In this document: positions 23,598 through 36,500 of the stretch, in pieces | Numbering within the stretch: position 1 is the stretch's first letter | Layout: each line of letters starts with the position of its first letter | Origin: Epiperipatus broadwayi | Taxonomy: Eukaryota; Onychophora; Udeonychophora; Euonychophora; Peripatidae | Length of the DNA: 64,000 nucleotides | Reading direction: 5' to 3' | Assembly: GCA_028023455.1 (NCBI GenBank) | Contig: JAQFVV010012498.1 | Span: 992,001-1,056,000, forward strand | Translations under genes and position numbers: made by a program | Notes under the pieces: model-generated | Databases searched by the model: none | Told to the model about the DNA's origin: nothing | Seen by the model: the letters and a program-made list of their open reading frames with translations, nothing else

Positions 23598-24880
23598 ATA
23601 AAAACTTGACTATCTCATTTCTCCTAGAATTGCCTCCTTTGCTGTCTACACACCTGCATCTAATGCACATCTTCTTACTTCTCTTCGTACTTCTAAGTAA
23701 TCTAACACCCCTTTACTAACACATAATGCATCATTATCATAAATTAACTCAGCTACTGCCACTCCCATGCAATTCTTGCTACATCATATTTATTATATGA
23801 AAACACTATTAAAATTTCTTTGTCAATACCGTTCTTTTGTTTGCTTCATTTATCAATTTTTTCTCCTATTCATCCAAGCAATTCCTCTGATTACTTAAAA
23901 TGATTCTCAAATAGTTATATCTATTCACCACATTTTATACCCCCCAATTCTTTCTCTTCTCTTTCCTCAGCATTGAACAACATTACTTTTGATTTTTCAT
24001 CATTAAATTTGATTCCCATGTCTTTATCCACCCTTGTGCAAGTCTTTAACATAACTTCCATATCTTCTCTACCTTCTGTGCACAAGAAAATATCAACAGC
24101 GAATAAGACATGATAATGTATAAAATCCCTTGCCGTCTATTAAGGTATCTCTATCCACCTTCCCAGTCTTTCTATTTGCCTCTCTATTCCTCTCAAATAT
24201 AACAAAAACAAAAGAGACATAGGGCATCTTTGCCTTAGTCCCACCCCCGATTTTTAACTCTGATTCTATATTCCCTAATTGATACTTATAGTAATTATTT
24301 TCATAAAATTTCTTAATAAGATCCACTAAAGTTCCCCATTCATTCCCAAATTTACTAAACTTACCCAAAATGTATCTCTACTTACTCTATCAGATGCCTT
24401 CCCTATATCTATAAAGACCATATTGTAACAGTCAAATTTGTACATTCGCGCAACAAAATCCAGAGTTTTAGTAAATCATCCCAAGGCTGATGGAGGTTGT
24501 TGAGACTCCTTGTCCAATCTAGCCTCAGTTCCTTTATCAACGCTCAAAGATTTACTACCTTACAGATGACATATATGAGGTCACAGCAGTATCTTTCTTA
24601 ATCGCGTGCTGGCAGTAGCACATCAGTAAAACATGAGACTATAGGAAACTGGCATATTTAAAAGTATAGCTATATATAGGTGTTGGCATAAACATAATTT
24701 CTAAATATGGATTGTGATTCTTAATAATTAATAGTTAGCTAATCAATAATGAATTAATACTGAGCAAAATTGAAACATTAAACAGAAGTTAAAAGTTTAA
24801 AGTAATTTAATGAAAGCCAAATATTTAAATAATAAAATTAATAAATGAAAATAATAATTGCAATGATTCTAGCATTGGCT

Positions 24881-25113
24881 CACTCACAGGTGACGATTTT
24901 AGGGATACAATTGAACAATATTTGGAGTTTTTGGTTCACACGCAGGTGATGAAGATTTATGGTTTACTGAGTTACAGGTAGTTTTGGTTTACATATATAT
25001 ATATATGACATTTCAAATCACTCACAGGTGATGATAGTTTTATGATTACAAATTACTTCAATTTATTTTGGTTGTCATATATATGTATATCACTCGCAGG
25101 TGATGGAGATTTA
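24881..25113. repeat. Four spaced copies of a TCACNNNCAGGTGATG motif
   Basis: cactcacaggtgacga (24881), cacacgcaggtgatga (24936), cactcacaggtgatga (25019) and cactcgcaggtgatgg (25090), each followed by an a/t-rich ttta segment. Spacing is 55, 83 and 71 bases, so this is a degenerate tandem array. The motif is partly palindromic and contains CAGGTG, an E-box core. Confidence 0.65.
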
Positions 25114-27059
25114 CAATATTTCAAGTTATAATTTCATGAGACTTATTATTACTTTGTAAATTAGTTTAGTTTGCTCATGATGATCTATGCCTAGTTTATG
25201 CTATAATTATGGATCTAGATTTGCTTTAGAGATAGCAGAAGTAATTATTATCATTTATAAAGAATATTTTATTAAATGTGAATATTTAATATAATCTCTA
25301 CATAGCTTATATGCCTATAAAATTAGATTCTGATTCAGATCAAAGCTAAAATACACAATTATTATGGCGGGATGAAATGATGATTGGCAGTCAGGCTTCA
25401 GATACCAAGGCATATAGAAAATATACAATCTGAGTCCCTGCGTCTCGAATGTGTGCTTTTTCATGGGATTTGTACCTAGTACCGGTTCCCTTAACACTGT
25501 ACCCATTGCTGTGAAATGGAGATCTTTAGTCCGGGTGATCGAACAACTAGTTTAATCTGCTGGATCCTCATGCTCCAGTTCTAAGTATGCAGAATGGGAT
25601 GGCCCTTAATCTACACCCATCAGAAGAATATAGTTGTCCGAACTAAGAGTAATAGGGTATCCTTTAAAACATATGCCCATTAGAATATAACATACAGCAA
25701 CAAGTATATATGCTGAAGTGTTTCTTAAGGACACATTCGCCCCGCTGACTACATCATTATATAATAAAAATAGGACACAAAACAATAGTTTCCTTCCATG
25801 AAACTACCATAGATCAGTTCATTATATAGCATCTATAACTATGCTATTAAGAAAAGCTTATGAATCTAATTTATTAAGCTACCTATACAGGCTTTTACAC
25901 AGTTCTAGGGAGGATTACAGCATATTTTGGATAATTATGATATTAAATTCTAGCTTTATGCTATATTTTATCACTTCAGCTAAATATTAATTAAATATTA
26001 CATTTAAAACAAATCTATCTTAAAGCATTTATAAGCTTTTAATTATATCTTAAATAAGACTTATTTTATCCATTTCAGAAGGGAATTTTGTTTGTGCATT
26101 AATAAACGCGAAATTACATATATGTGTGAGAATATCTAATCGCCTCTCACTAATGATTTAACTAAGAGTAAAACTCCGTTCTGAACCAATATAGCATAAA
26201 CAAATACATAATTGAAAATAATAAAATTTGGCATAGATTTAACTAAAAGTAACATAAATTTAGAGATAAGATTCCATGTAAGTGAAATCTGTAATTTGGC
26301 TTTATTTGCTTAGTTTAAAAAGGGAATTGAAACGAAATTAGCTTAGCATTGATTGATTCAGTTTAATATAGAATTAACTTATTTACAAGAATTATTAATA
26401 AAAGCAAATATTATTATTAGGCTAAATTACATAAAGTAATTTGGAAATATAATTATTATTTATATAAATCATTTAGAATTATACGCAATAAATCCGTTAT
26501 GATAGAATCAATCAATTAAAGCAACGGTAAAACTAATCAGTTTTAACCTTTAAACTGCTAATTATATTATTGGTTGTGTGAGTTAAAAATCAAAGCTTTT
26601 AATTGACCAACTCACAAACTGAAAACAAAGCCAATTGTCAAAATATATTCACCTATAATATTAAATTCACTTCAGATTCGTTTATAAAAAGTATATTAAT
26701 AATTTGTCAGGTTATGAAAGTGAACGAAAGTTCTTTCAAAAATAAATTGCTATTTATTTATTATAAAATATTCAATTTCGGCAAATTTAAAAGCAAACAT
26801 TCAAACAAAGAGTTGCTGACATAAATGCTTTTTTTTCAGTTTTACGTTATGGAAAAGTAAATATTTTTTTTGCTAAAATCTTAAATATTTTTACTAAAAT
26901 CTTCAATATTTTTCTAAAATAATTTTGTTTTTTAGCATATTTTATGAAAATGATTTGTAATTTCTCAAAATATACTTTTATAATACTTTAAATCATATTC
27001 GAAATGAAAATCTCAGCGTTTTTCTTTATTTTCTTTGATCAGGCGGTTTCTTTGTTCTT

Positions 27060-27120
27060 TCCAGCCAATCAGAATGTCTTTGTCGGCTGAGAGCCAATCA
27101 CCGACAAGCTTACTTTTTTG
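27060..27120. promoter_or_regulatory. Possible CCAAT-box promoter fragment
   Basis: ccagccaatcagaatg and gagccaatcaccgac are two CCAAT motifs about 30 bases apart in an otherwise AT-rich insertion. Such pairs occur in pol II promoters, including LTR promoters. No transcription start can be assigned. Confidence 0.25.
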
Positions 27121-28261
27121 TTTAGCTTTAGAGGCCGTTTTATTGAGTTTTTACTTGTAAAATAATTCAGAAGAGGGCAGCATCTTACAGAACTTTTAAA
27201 AACCTAACTAATAAGTGTAAAACGGCTATCCTAGCATTAAAAATAACGGAATTAGAGTGACGTCAATTGTCGACGAGAGGTCTCGTAAGAGGCGGGCTAA
27301 GTTAATAAATCAAAATAAATCAATCAGAGATGAATCAGTAAATCAATAAATCAGTAAATAAATCAGGCAAGATTTGGGATTTAAATAAAGAAAATAAAAA
27401 TTACATTTAACTTGTAAATTTAGAATACATTTACTTATTTTGGCCATAATTAATAAATTTAGCTAGCTTTTAGGATCTATGAAGTTTAAAGTTAATTTTA
27501 GATGGATGATTTGTTACCGTTTTCTTTTCTCTGCTCTGGCAAGCTGGCTTCATCTTGAGGGTTTCTTTGGGTAGCATCGGCTTCTAATTCACTTTTCTCC
27601 GCATCCTGTAGACTATCGTGGGTCCAGAAAAGCAAGGGAATTGCCTTTTCTAGCCCATCATCATCATCATTACTAATTTATAAAATACTTTAGACGAATT
27701 GAACTGAATGAATGCTCAAGAAGTGAATCAAAGATGGCTAAAGCAACTTATATACTAGCTTTAAAATCTATTTTTACTCTTGAAAATTTAAATAGGTCAG
27801 AATACAGCGAGAAGGATTAAATTTTATGAAGTCATCCTTTTTAGAAAAACAAATCTAAAGATGGAAAACATTTTATTATATTTGTAACTCTATTATATAA
27901 TTTAGCGATATATGCAGAAATATAATAATTTCAAATATTAATTTTAAAATACTAGATAAAGAAATTTCTAATGTTTTAATTCTATTAACATTATTCTTTC
28001 CTGCATATATGTAGTTTCTTGTTACATATACAAAGCATTTTCCATTTATTAAACTACTAGAAATATATACGTGCGCATTTACTGATTTTTACAGATATAC
28101 ATATGTTTATTATACTGCATGTTAAATATATGCACATATACACAACTAGTATATTTAGGTTTAAAATTAGCATGATTTTAGCACAATATTAACATAATAT
28201 ACGAGGATTTGAGTATATTTATACATAAAGAAATACTACTATAGTATATAGTAGGTGAACC

Positions 28262-31237
28262 AGAAGGATAGACAGATTTGACTATTTCAATATATAACTG
28301 CCTACCTAAACTAAGTCCTATATGCCTATCCGTTCTAAAACCTCCTTGCATTTCACCTAGTATATTATTTTCTTTCATCCATTTTACAACTCTTCCAGCC
28401 ACCATATATGCAAAAACTTTATATAACATCAATGTTACTGCTATCCATTTATAATTGTTTATCTTTCTATCTTCATTCCTCTTTCCTTTAAATAATAGCC
28501 TCACTCTTGTATTATTCCAGCTATCTTAAATTCTGTTTTCCATGCCATCTTATTAAAACATAGTAATAGATTTAATTTTGCTGTTTTTTCCCAAATTCAT
28601 CACCATCTTTGCTGCCCATCTATCTAAACCTCTTGCCTTTCCAATTTTCAGCTTCTTCCCTGCCTCATTCAATTCATTTTCTGTAATACTAATATTTCTA
28701 TTACTATGTGCTTTTACGTTTTTTATCACTCTGTCAACTTATTTAAAATTGTTGTCTAATTCTTCTCTAGATCTACACTCTTTCTCATCTCCATTTTGTA
28801 ATATTATTTCTCTCTCCCCTAAATTCCTTCTTTAATTCCAAATTTTTTTACTCCCATTTCTTCCACTTTTATTAATATCCTCCAATAATTTGCTATTTAA
28901 TTTCATTCTCTCTATATAATTATCTACTTTAGTCAACTTCTTTTTATTTAAAGTTTTCCCATTTAATACTTAACACCTTTTTCACTTTCTTTGTTTTAAA
29001 TAGCACATTTATATTATCTGCACACTTTCTTCATCTCTTTTACTAATTCTCACTTTTCTATTACTTTTATTCTTCTGAGTATTCTCACCTAAAACCCTAT
29101 TTGCTACTTTTTCTACTTAACCACACTAGTCCTTATATTCACCTCCAACAAATTCTTCCATAATTTCTTTTACTTTATATTCTTCTAACTTATTCTTAAC
29201 ATTCATTCTCCATCCACATATTTCACTATCCTTTCTACTTTTATTATTATTTCCCTTCATATTCTATTTCTATTATAAAGAAAGAAATTATGATCACTAT
29301 TTCATACTTTCTCTTCATTATCAAATTTAATTTTCTGCTATTTTATTGATTTCTACTTTATCTACTAATACATAATCTATTGTATGAAATACATTATTTC
29401 TAGACCATGCCCAAATTCACACACTGACAAATTTTTTTCTAAAGCTGCCTATTCTTGTTATCCAAGTCATCAATTTCTTCAACATGCCCAATTAATATCT
29501 CTTATAATCATTATTTTCTTCCTTTTTTTTTTTTGAAACTCTACTGCTCCATTCCATTATAGTTTGACTATCTCCAGTGCCCATATACACTATAGCCACT
29601 ATCCATTCTTGTCCTAACCTTATCTCAAACCACAAATGTTCTCAACACTTTACAGTATTTAAATATTTTTTTTGACATAACTCCTATACGACTACTGCTT
29701 TTTTCTTTTTTATTTATACCCTGCCACACCAAATTTTCCAGTGTAGGTTCTTCTTCTCCTGGATATGTTTCCATTACTTCTAATACCTCAAGCCCTTCGT
29801 TTTTGAGTGATTCGTTTAATTCCAACTATCTTTCTGGACTCCTACCACTTTGCATAGAATATCCAATTTTAAGAACTTTCTTTCTTACTACCTTTTTATA
29901 AATTCTTTTGACTCTTTCTTCTCTATTATATATATGTAATTAATTTGTTTATCATTAATTTTACAGACCATTCGCTCTCCACATCTACATTAATGTCTGG
30001 ATCAGCTACACTTTATTTCTTACATCCTATCTATTCGTAACCTTCTCTTTGATAATACTGGAATTTAAAAGGCTACCCCTCCTTTATAAGTTTCCAGACA
30101 CTTTGCATATTCAAATAACCAATTTTAACAATTTCTTCCTTTCTTACTACCCTTTTATAAATTCTTTTGGCTCTTTCTTCTCTATTATATATATATAATT
30201 AATTTGTTTATCATTAGTTTTACAGACTATTCCCTCTCCACATCTACATTTATATCTGGATCAGCTACTCTTTGTTTATTTCTTACATCCCATCCATTCT
30301 TAACCTTCTCTTTGATAATACTGGAATTTAAAACTCTACCCCTTCTTTATAAGTTTCCAGAATTATTTTTTCATAAATCAAACCCTCTAATGCTTCATTT
30401 CTATGTTTTGCTAAATGCAATCTATCTTTACTGTATAACTTTCTTTTACTAATAAAAAATCTCACAGATCCACAAACACAACATTATTTCTATCACATAG
30501 TTTTTTCAATCTCTCATTTATAGAACATGCCCTATCTAACATATAACTATTGTCATTTCTTGGTAGTAATCCTACTCTTCCTTTCACCTTATTCAAATTA
30601 CTAATCAATTCTTTGCACTCATCCATTACTCCGATGGCTCTGAGAAATTATTTGTCCCTACCATAATATAAATCATCTCTACTCCCGTTTACTTACCTTA
30701 TCTGTAATATCCCTATTTCTAGCTCCAGGCAAACATACTCTTATATACCTATTTCTATTTCCCCTTGCAATTACATCTCTATATACTCTAATTAGCAAAT
30801 CCCTATTAAGACTGTCTCATTTTCCTAATATATCTGTAACATTTTCTTCAACCTTCTGATATTTTTTCCTTATCGTTTCTATTCATTAATTCCTTGACCT
30901 GCTCACACTTCATATCTAATGCTTTTAATTTTATTTCTACATTCTTTATCTCTTCCTCTATTTTACTTATTCTTTGCCTAACTATCCCCATTGCACTACT
31001 TATTTTGTCATCAATATCCCTTGACATTCTACTAAAAATATACTCCATTCTATCGTCCTTACCTACATTTTCCTCCATTTCTTCTTTTTTCTGTAAATTC
31101 CCTATGTTTAAAACCATTTTCCACCACTTTTATCACATTTCTACATGATCTACACAACCTTACATTTTTTATATTCTTATCATGCATACTATACAGCTAC
31201 CATGTGACACATGATTCACTGTGGTTTCTCCTTTCTC
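28262..31237 (-). mobile_element. 5' half of LINE copy 1 (coiled coil, SGNH domain, endonuclease, RT fingers)
   Basis: Reading from 31117 downwards: a coiled-coil frame (30848-31117, KISKIEEEIKNVEIKLKAL), then a decayed SGNH/GDSL hydrolase-like domain (RGNRNRYIRVCLPGARNRDI, MVGTNN near 30640, DRLHLAKHRNEAL near 30400). An AP endonuclease follows (29340-29830, with ETYPGEEEPTLENLVWQGI and GIGVM-type motifs), then a linker and the RT start (28178-28504, LLFKGK, MLYKVFAYMVAGRVVKWM, GGFRTDRH). Stops and frameshifts are frequent. Its 3' half lies at 22346-24466 beyond a 3.8-kb insertion. A unit of about 252 bp is tandemly duplicated at 29848-30352. Confidence 0.8.
30848..31117 (-). pseudogene. LINE copy 1 N-terminal coiled-coil segment
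   Basis: An 89-codon frame rich in Glu, Lys, Ile and Met with heptad-like spacing. The counterpart in copy 2 is 36963-37190 (shared DKISSAM, ISKIEEE, EQ-KELMNRN). It leads into the SGNH-like segment. In CR1- and L2-type LINEs a coiled coil and an esterase-like domain occur in ORF1, so this is the likely equivalent; here both seem to lie upstream of the endonuclease in the same broken reading region. Confidence 0.6.
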
Positions 31238-31403
31238 AGGATCAGAAATCTCTCAAACCACCATGCCCAAAGAAACCTGTTAGTCCCTTACCTTCCCTTT
31301 AAAACAGGCAAAACTCACTATATGTATTGCCACACATAGCAAGCTAGAGTAATCAGGGGATGCCAAAAGGCTTGTGCATAAAATCCCCATCTAGTGCCTA
31401 CTC

Positions 31404-31463
31404 ATCCAATATCCCCAGACAAGTTTCTGGCTTGTGGCCTTCGTCAGTGAGGAGACTTGGATC
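31404..31463 (-). ncRNA. Hammerhead ribozyme in left arm of fold-back element 1, core intact
   Basis: Minus strand: AUCCAA, internal loop, UCCUCA, then core CUGACGA (position 7 is variable in hammerheads, so this fits CUGANGA), stem II GGC/GCC with loop CACAA and an A-A mismatch at its base, GAAA, a two-base-pair stem III (AC/GU, loop UU), and cleavage site GUC with the cut between 31418 and 31417. The other strand of stem I is UGGGGA, internal loop, UUGGAU. The six outer pairs AUCCAA/UUGGAU and six inner pairs UCCUCA/UGGGGA (one G-U) make this much better than chance. The form equals that of Penelope-like and retrozyme hammerheads. Confidence 0.85.
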
Positions 31464-32043
31464 TGAGAGCACTGCACCTAGATCTTAGGATCTAATGCAA
31501 CCCTCCAGCAGCCACCTTTTATCTCCACTTAACTACAAAACTATGAGTCTTAAACCGAAAACACCTTAATGTTTTCAATCCAAGCCCACTAGCTTATAAA
31601 GTCATATGGGTCTGAACTCAGTTCAGTACCCATACATTTTGGTGTCTCTGGTTCTTTAAAAACCATAGCCACCACTATCCTATTAGGCAAGATTGGTTTT
31701 AAGCCAATAAACATCACATAACCATCACGTCTTATGCTTGTGTATAACTGTGACTTTTGCCTGTTTTAACAACAGTTGTACACAAGCATAAGAAATGATC
31801 ATGTGACGTTTATTGGCTTAAAACCAATCCTGCCTAATAGGATAGTGGTGGCTATGGTTTTTAAAGAACCAGAGACACCAAAATGTATGGGTACTGAACT
31901 GAGTTCAGACCCATATGACTTTATAAGCTAGTGGGCTTGGATTGAAAACATTAAGGTGTTTTCGGTTTAAGACTCATAGTTTTGTAGTTAAGTGGAGATA
32001 AAAGGTGGCTGCTGGAGGGCTGCATTAGTGTGCAGTGCTCTCA

Positions 32044-32103
32044 GATCCAAGGCTCCTCACTAACGAAGGCCACAAGCCAGAAACTAGTCTGAGGATATTG
32101 GAT
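32044..32103 (+). ncRNA. Degenerate hammerhead in right arm of fold-back element 1
   Basis: Same layout on the plus strand: auccaa...cuccuca, core CUAACGA, GGC/GCC stem II, GAAA, CUAGUC, ugaggauauuggau. Stem I is fully paired (UCCUCA/UGAGGA, AUCCAA/UUGGAU), but G5 of the core is A, which should abolish cleavage. Confidence 0.7.
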
Positions 32104-32673
32104 GAGTAGGCACTAGATGGGGATTTTATGCACAAGCCTTCTGGCATCGATTGATTACTCTAGCTTGCTGTATGTGGCAATACGTATAGCGAGTTTTGCC
32201 TGTTTGAACAACAGTTATACACATATACACAAGCATAAAAAGTGGTGATTATGTGATGTTTATTACCTTCCCTTTCCATTCCTCACCCTGCTTTTCCCAT
32301 ATTCTTCTCTATCCTGTTCCATCTCATTTCTACAACATTATCTTTGTCAATTCTATGGCCTTTATATCTAAATCCCTTACCATTTCCTAAAACCAGCATA
32401 AAAACCCAAGAACCCACTTTTTATTCTCCCACAACTTCATTATGTGTACCCTTTCTGCTTTTAGGTAATTACATTCAATTAACAGATACTTAATATTTAC
32501 TACGCCTTCTTCACATAACTTGTAGACTAAATCACCCATATTTTTTCATTTATGTGTATATTTCCTTGTTGCTAATGATCCTGTTCGAGACTTAAACAGT
32601 ACACTACTTTCCTTGCTACTATCACAAATTAACTCGCACCCAATATTGTTTACTTCTATATATATATATATAT

Positions 32674-33543
32674 CTGGGTCTCTTTTTACGTGGACTTATT
32701 TAACACGATTTTGAAGTTACGCGATTCGTGTTTCACCGGAAGTCGATTTCCGATAATGCGCTATTACTTTAAATAATAAATTTCGCGCACTTACGTTATA
32801 TTGAAAGTAATAGCACATTACTGGAATTCGACTTTCATCTTAGTAATTTCAATATTTTCAGTGTTTTATAATAGTAAGATTTTATGCAATAATGAAATTA
32901 AAATCATGATTTCCACATTTTATGTATACACATATTAAATTTTACAAGATTATAATGTAAATTTGTTCAAACATTGTGCGTGTTAATTTTGCATTTTAAA
33001 TCACATTCTGTTTTTGCTTTTTAAAAAAGAACGTAATCAATTATTATTTTCTTATTAATGACACTAATCATTAACGTGCTCTTAAATTCCAACGAGAGCT
33101 AAATGGTTGTATGTCTGGATATCGCGAGCTTCATAAACAATTAATAAAATCATCATCTCAAAGATTAATTATTAATTATGTTGTCACCAGAAAATCATAA
33201 TAATTAAAACGTGTATAAAAAATGTAAATTACTGTACTGTAAATTATGCATAAAAATATATTATTTTGAATAAAATTAAATATTATAGTTAAAAAAAGTT
33301 TGTCTTGTATCAATTTTTTTCAAATTTGAAATTTTTTATTAGTCATATTTTATTTCCTTATTTTTTTTTTTTGCGCGAATTTTAAAGTAATTTTACGTTG
33401 GTGCTTTGCTTTTACGCGAATTTTGAAAAATCACAGACCGCACCCCCCCCCTTTTTCAATGTAAGTTACGTCTATTTTTGCGCGATTTCGTTTGCGCGTG
33501 TTTTCTGAGGAACCTATCTATCGCGTAAAACGAGACCCAGGGG
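32674..33543. mobile_element. Pogo/Tigger-like non-autonomous DNA transposon
   Basis: Left end ctgggtctctttttacg and right end cgtaaaacgagacccag are 17-bp inverted repeats with one mismatch. The insertion lies in LINE copy 2, whose other copy has an uninterrupted ttctaaatatatttagac-type sequence here. Flanks are TA-rich, consistent with a TA target duplication but not decisive because the left side is a TA microsatellite. Inverted ends of the CTCGTTTTACGCG kind are reminiscent of Tigger/pogo elements. The 0.87-kb interior has many CpG near the ends and no transposase frame. Confidence 0.75.
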
Positions 33544-36500
33544 TATTTAAATTTTTTTTATTCTCCATACTAGTTCTCCATTCTCTCCAAGTCTCTCTTT
33601 TTTATTAATGTATCTATTCTTCTATCCCATTCCTTGCCACTATAACATTCAACAATTCTCCTAACACAATCATCCTACCTTTTGTATAAGTATATTGACA
33701 TCAAGTCTTTATCCAAATCTTTTGCATACTGTACTACCTTTCTCACCCCATCCTTTACTCATAACCCAATTAAATATTATTTTGGCTATTCTTTTATTAT
33801 CCATAAATTGCAATCTTCCGAACATTTTCATTTTACTTTTTGCATTTCTCATATAAAAACTTGACCATCCTATTTCTCCTTGAATTGCCTCCTTCGTTGA
33901 CCACACATCTACATCTAATGAATGTCTTTCTACTTCTCTGTACTTTTTCTAAATAATCTAACACCCCTTTACTAACAAATAATGCATTGTTGCTATATAT
34001 TAACCAAGCTACTTCCACTTCCTTCCCTACAATTCTAGCTATATCATATTATTTATTATATGAAAACACTGTTAATTTCTTTATCAGACCCTTTCTTTTC
34101 TTCACTTCATTTATCAATTTTTTCTCCCATTCATCCAAGAAATTTCTCTAACTACTTAAGACGATTCCCAAATAGTTATACATATTCACCACATTTAATT
34201 TTATATCCCCCAATAAAAATTCTTTTTCTCTTCTCTTTTCCCAGCACTTATCATTACTTTTGATTTTACTTCACTAAATTTAATACCCATCTCTTTACCT
34301 ACTCTTATGCACATCTTCAGCATAACTTTCTTCCCTACTTTCTGAGCACAAAAACATATCATCAGCAAATTAAAGACGTGCTCTCTCTACTTATCTCAAA
34401 TATAACAGAAACAAAATAGATAACATATGGCATTCTTGCCTTAATCCCTTCCCACTTTACTTTAACCGATTCCATATTTCCTAATTGATAAGTATAGTAA
34501 TAATTTTCATACAATCTCTTAATAAGATACACTAAAGCTCTATTCATTCCCAAATTGACTTAACTTACCTATAATCTATTTCTATTTACTCTATCATACG
34601 CCTTCTCTATATCTATAAAGACCATATATAACAGTCTACCTGTATTCCTACTCATATCTAAACAAATTATATCATATATGCCTATCTGAATGAAACATTT
34701 CTCCTACTATATTATTTTATTCCATCCATTTTGCGACTGTTCCAGCACCATATATGCAGAAACTTTATATAACACTGATGTTACCATTAGTGGTCTAAAA
34801 CTGTTCAATATTCTATGATCCTTACCCTTTCCTTTAAATAGCAGCCTTACTTTTGTATTATTCCAACTATTTAAAAATTCTCTCTTCTGTGCAGATTTAT
34901 TAAAACATGTAAATAGATTTAATATTGTCCTAATTCCTAAATTCATCAAAAGTGATGGATGGGCAGCAGAAATGGTGATGAATTTAGGAAATAGGACAAA
35001 ATTAAATCTATCATTTTTCAATTTCTTCCCTGTCTTATTCAATTCATTATCTGTAAAACTAATATTTCCATTACTATATACTTTTATGTTTGTTATCACT
35101 CTGTCATTCACATTTAACTTCTTTTCTATATCCATTACACACTTCCTTCTTTTAATATATTTCCAAAATTTTTTACTTCCATTTCTATTAATATCCTCCA
35201 ATAATTTACTATTTAATTCTATTCTCTCTATATAATTATCTATTTTAGCCAACTTCTTTATTTTTAAATATTTTTCCCATTTAATATTAACATCATTTTC
35301 ACTTCTTTGTTTTTAATAGCATATTTATATTATCTGCATACTTTTTTTTCTCTCTTTTATACTTTTATTAATTCTCACTTTTCTACTATTACTTTTATTT
35401 TTCTCAATATTCTCATTTAAAACCCTATAGGCCCTTTTTTCTATTTTATCAAATCAGTATATTCATCAACAAGAAACTCTTCCATGATTTCTTCTACCTT
35501 TATTTTATATTCTTCTAACTTATTCTTATCATTCATTCTCCATCCACATCATTCCTATCCTTTCTACTTTTATTACTAATTTCTACCACATTATTAACCA
35601 TTTCTACTATAAAGAAATTATGGTCACTATTACATACTCACCTTCATTATCAAACACTTTAATTTTCCATACTTCATTATCAATCACTTTAATTTTCCAT
35701 TTCTCTACTAATACATAATCTATTGTGTGAAATATATTATTTCTAGACCATGTGTACTGTCCCTCATAAATATTTGATAAATTTTCAATGCTCAAATTCA
35801 CTCTTTGACAAAATTTTTTCAAAAGCTGTCCATTCTTGTTATCCAGGTCATCGATTTCTTCAATATGCCCATTCACATCATCTATAACCAATATTTTTTT
35901 CTTTTTTTTTTTGAAACTCGTATATCCTTAACCAGGCATTCATATATGCTACTGTTCCACTCCATTATAGTTTGACTATCTCCAGTGGTCATATACACTA
36001 TAGCCACCATTCATTCTTGCATTCTTAACTTTATTTCAAACAACAAATGTTTTTGATACTAACAGTATTTAAATATTTTTTTGACATAACTCTTATACCC
36101 CCCCCCCCTTTTTTTTTCTTTTCTATTTATACCCTGCCATACCAAGTCTTCCAGTATAGGTTTTTCTGCTCTTAGATGTGTTTCCACTATTGCTAATACC
36201 TTTCAAGCTCTTCATTTTTAACTGCTTTGATTAATTCCACTTTTCTGGTCTCCTACCATCTTGCGTATTCAAATATCCAATTTTGACAATTTTCTTTTTT
36301 TCTTACTACCCTTTTATAAATTCTTTTGGCTCTTTCTTCTCAATTACATTTATAATTTAGCTTGTTTATCATTAATTTTACAAACTCATTCCCTCTTCAC
36401 ATCTACATTTATATCTAAATCAGCTACCCTTTGGTTATTTCTTACATGCTATTCATTCTTCTTTTTGATAATACTGTAATTTAAAACCTTATCCCCCTTT

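Larger units (their letters stand above)
22346..24466 (-). mobile_element. 3' half of LINE copy 1 (RT palm to 3' UTR)
   Basis: Matches copy 2 (31238-37240) closely from the 3' end, cacagccgctatgcccaaa, up through the reverse transcriptase. Reading the minus strand down from 24466: MVFIDIGKASDRVSRD near 24420 (palm motif), KKFYENNYYKYQLGNIES, then FAVDIFL near 24085-24100 in place of the FADD box seen in copy 2. The catalytic box is therefore mutated. The C-terminal domain (23082-23597) has an in-frame tandem duplication. A palindromic element is inserted at 22611-22928. The sequence breaks off at about 24466 and resumes at about 28262. Confidence 0.82.
24467..28261. mobile_element. 3.8-kb insertion of unknown type splitting LINE copy 1
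   Basis: The minus-strand LINE frame runs up to ...QLYIEIVK at about 28280 and resumes with FDCYNMVFIDI at about 24440. The two sides complete each other, so this interval is an insertion. A possible 5-bp duplication atttg occurs at the two edges (about 24435 and 28276). No LTRs, inverted ends or ORF were recognised. It includes the spaced repeat block at 24881-25113, a less AT-rich block at 25340-25640, CCAAT-type motifs near 27070 and a CpG-containing stretch near 27250-27300. It may be a solo LTR-like or other element; I could not classify it. Confidence 0.55.
31301..32262. mobile_element. Fold-back element 1 with hammerhead ribozymes in both arms
   Basis: Inverted arms of about 430-470 bp: 31303-31775 (starts aaaacaggcaaaactc) and its complement about 31762-32207 (ends gagttttgcctgttt). 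The right arm is followed by a tail (32208-32262) that repeats the loop-proximal part of the same arm (acaacagtt...aagcata...gatgttta), so the two ends are not inverted copies of each other. Flanks are ttaccttcccttt at 31288-31300 and 32263-32275, a 13-bp exact duplication, and LINE copy 1 shows the site with a single copy (about 22400-22412). No ORF. Each arm has a hammerhead motif on the strand reading towards the aaaacaggc end. Confidence 0.9.

Noticed and set aside
30204-31148. Plus-strand Ser/Phe/Leu-rich frames over the LINE copies (also 28578, 34060, 34972, 36261)
   Set aside because: Antisense shadows of the A-rich minus-strand LINE coding sequence.
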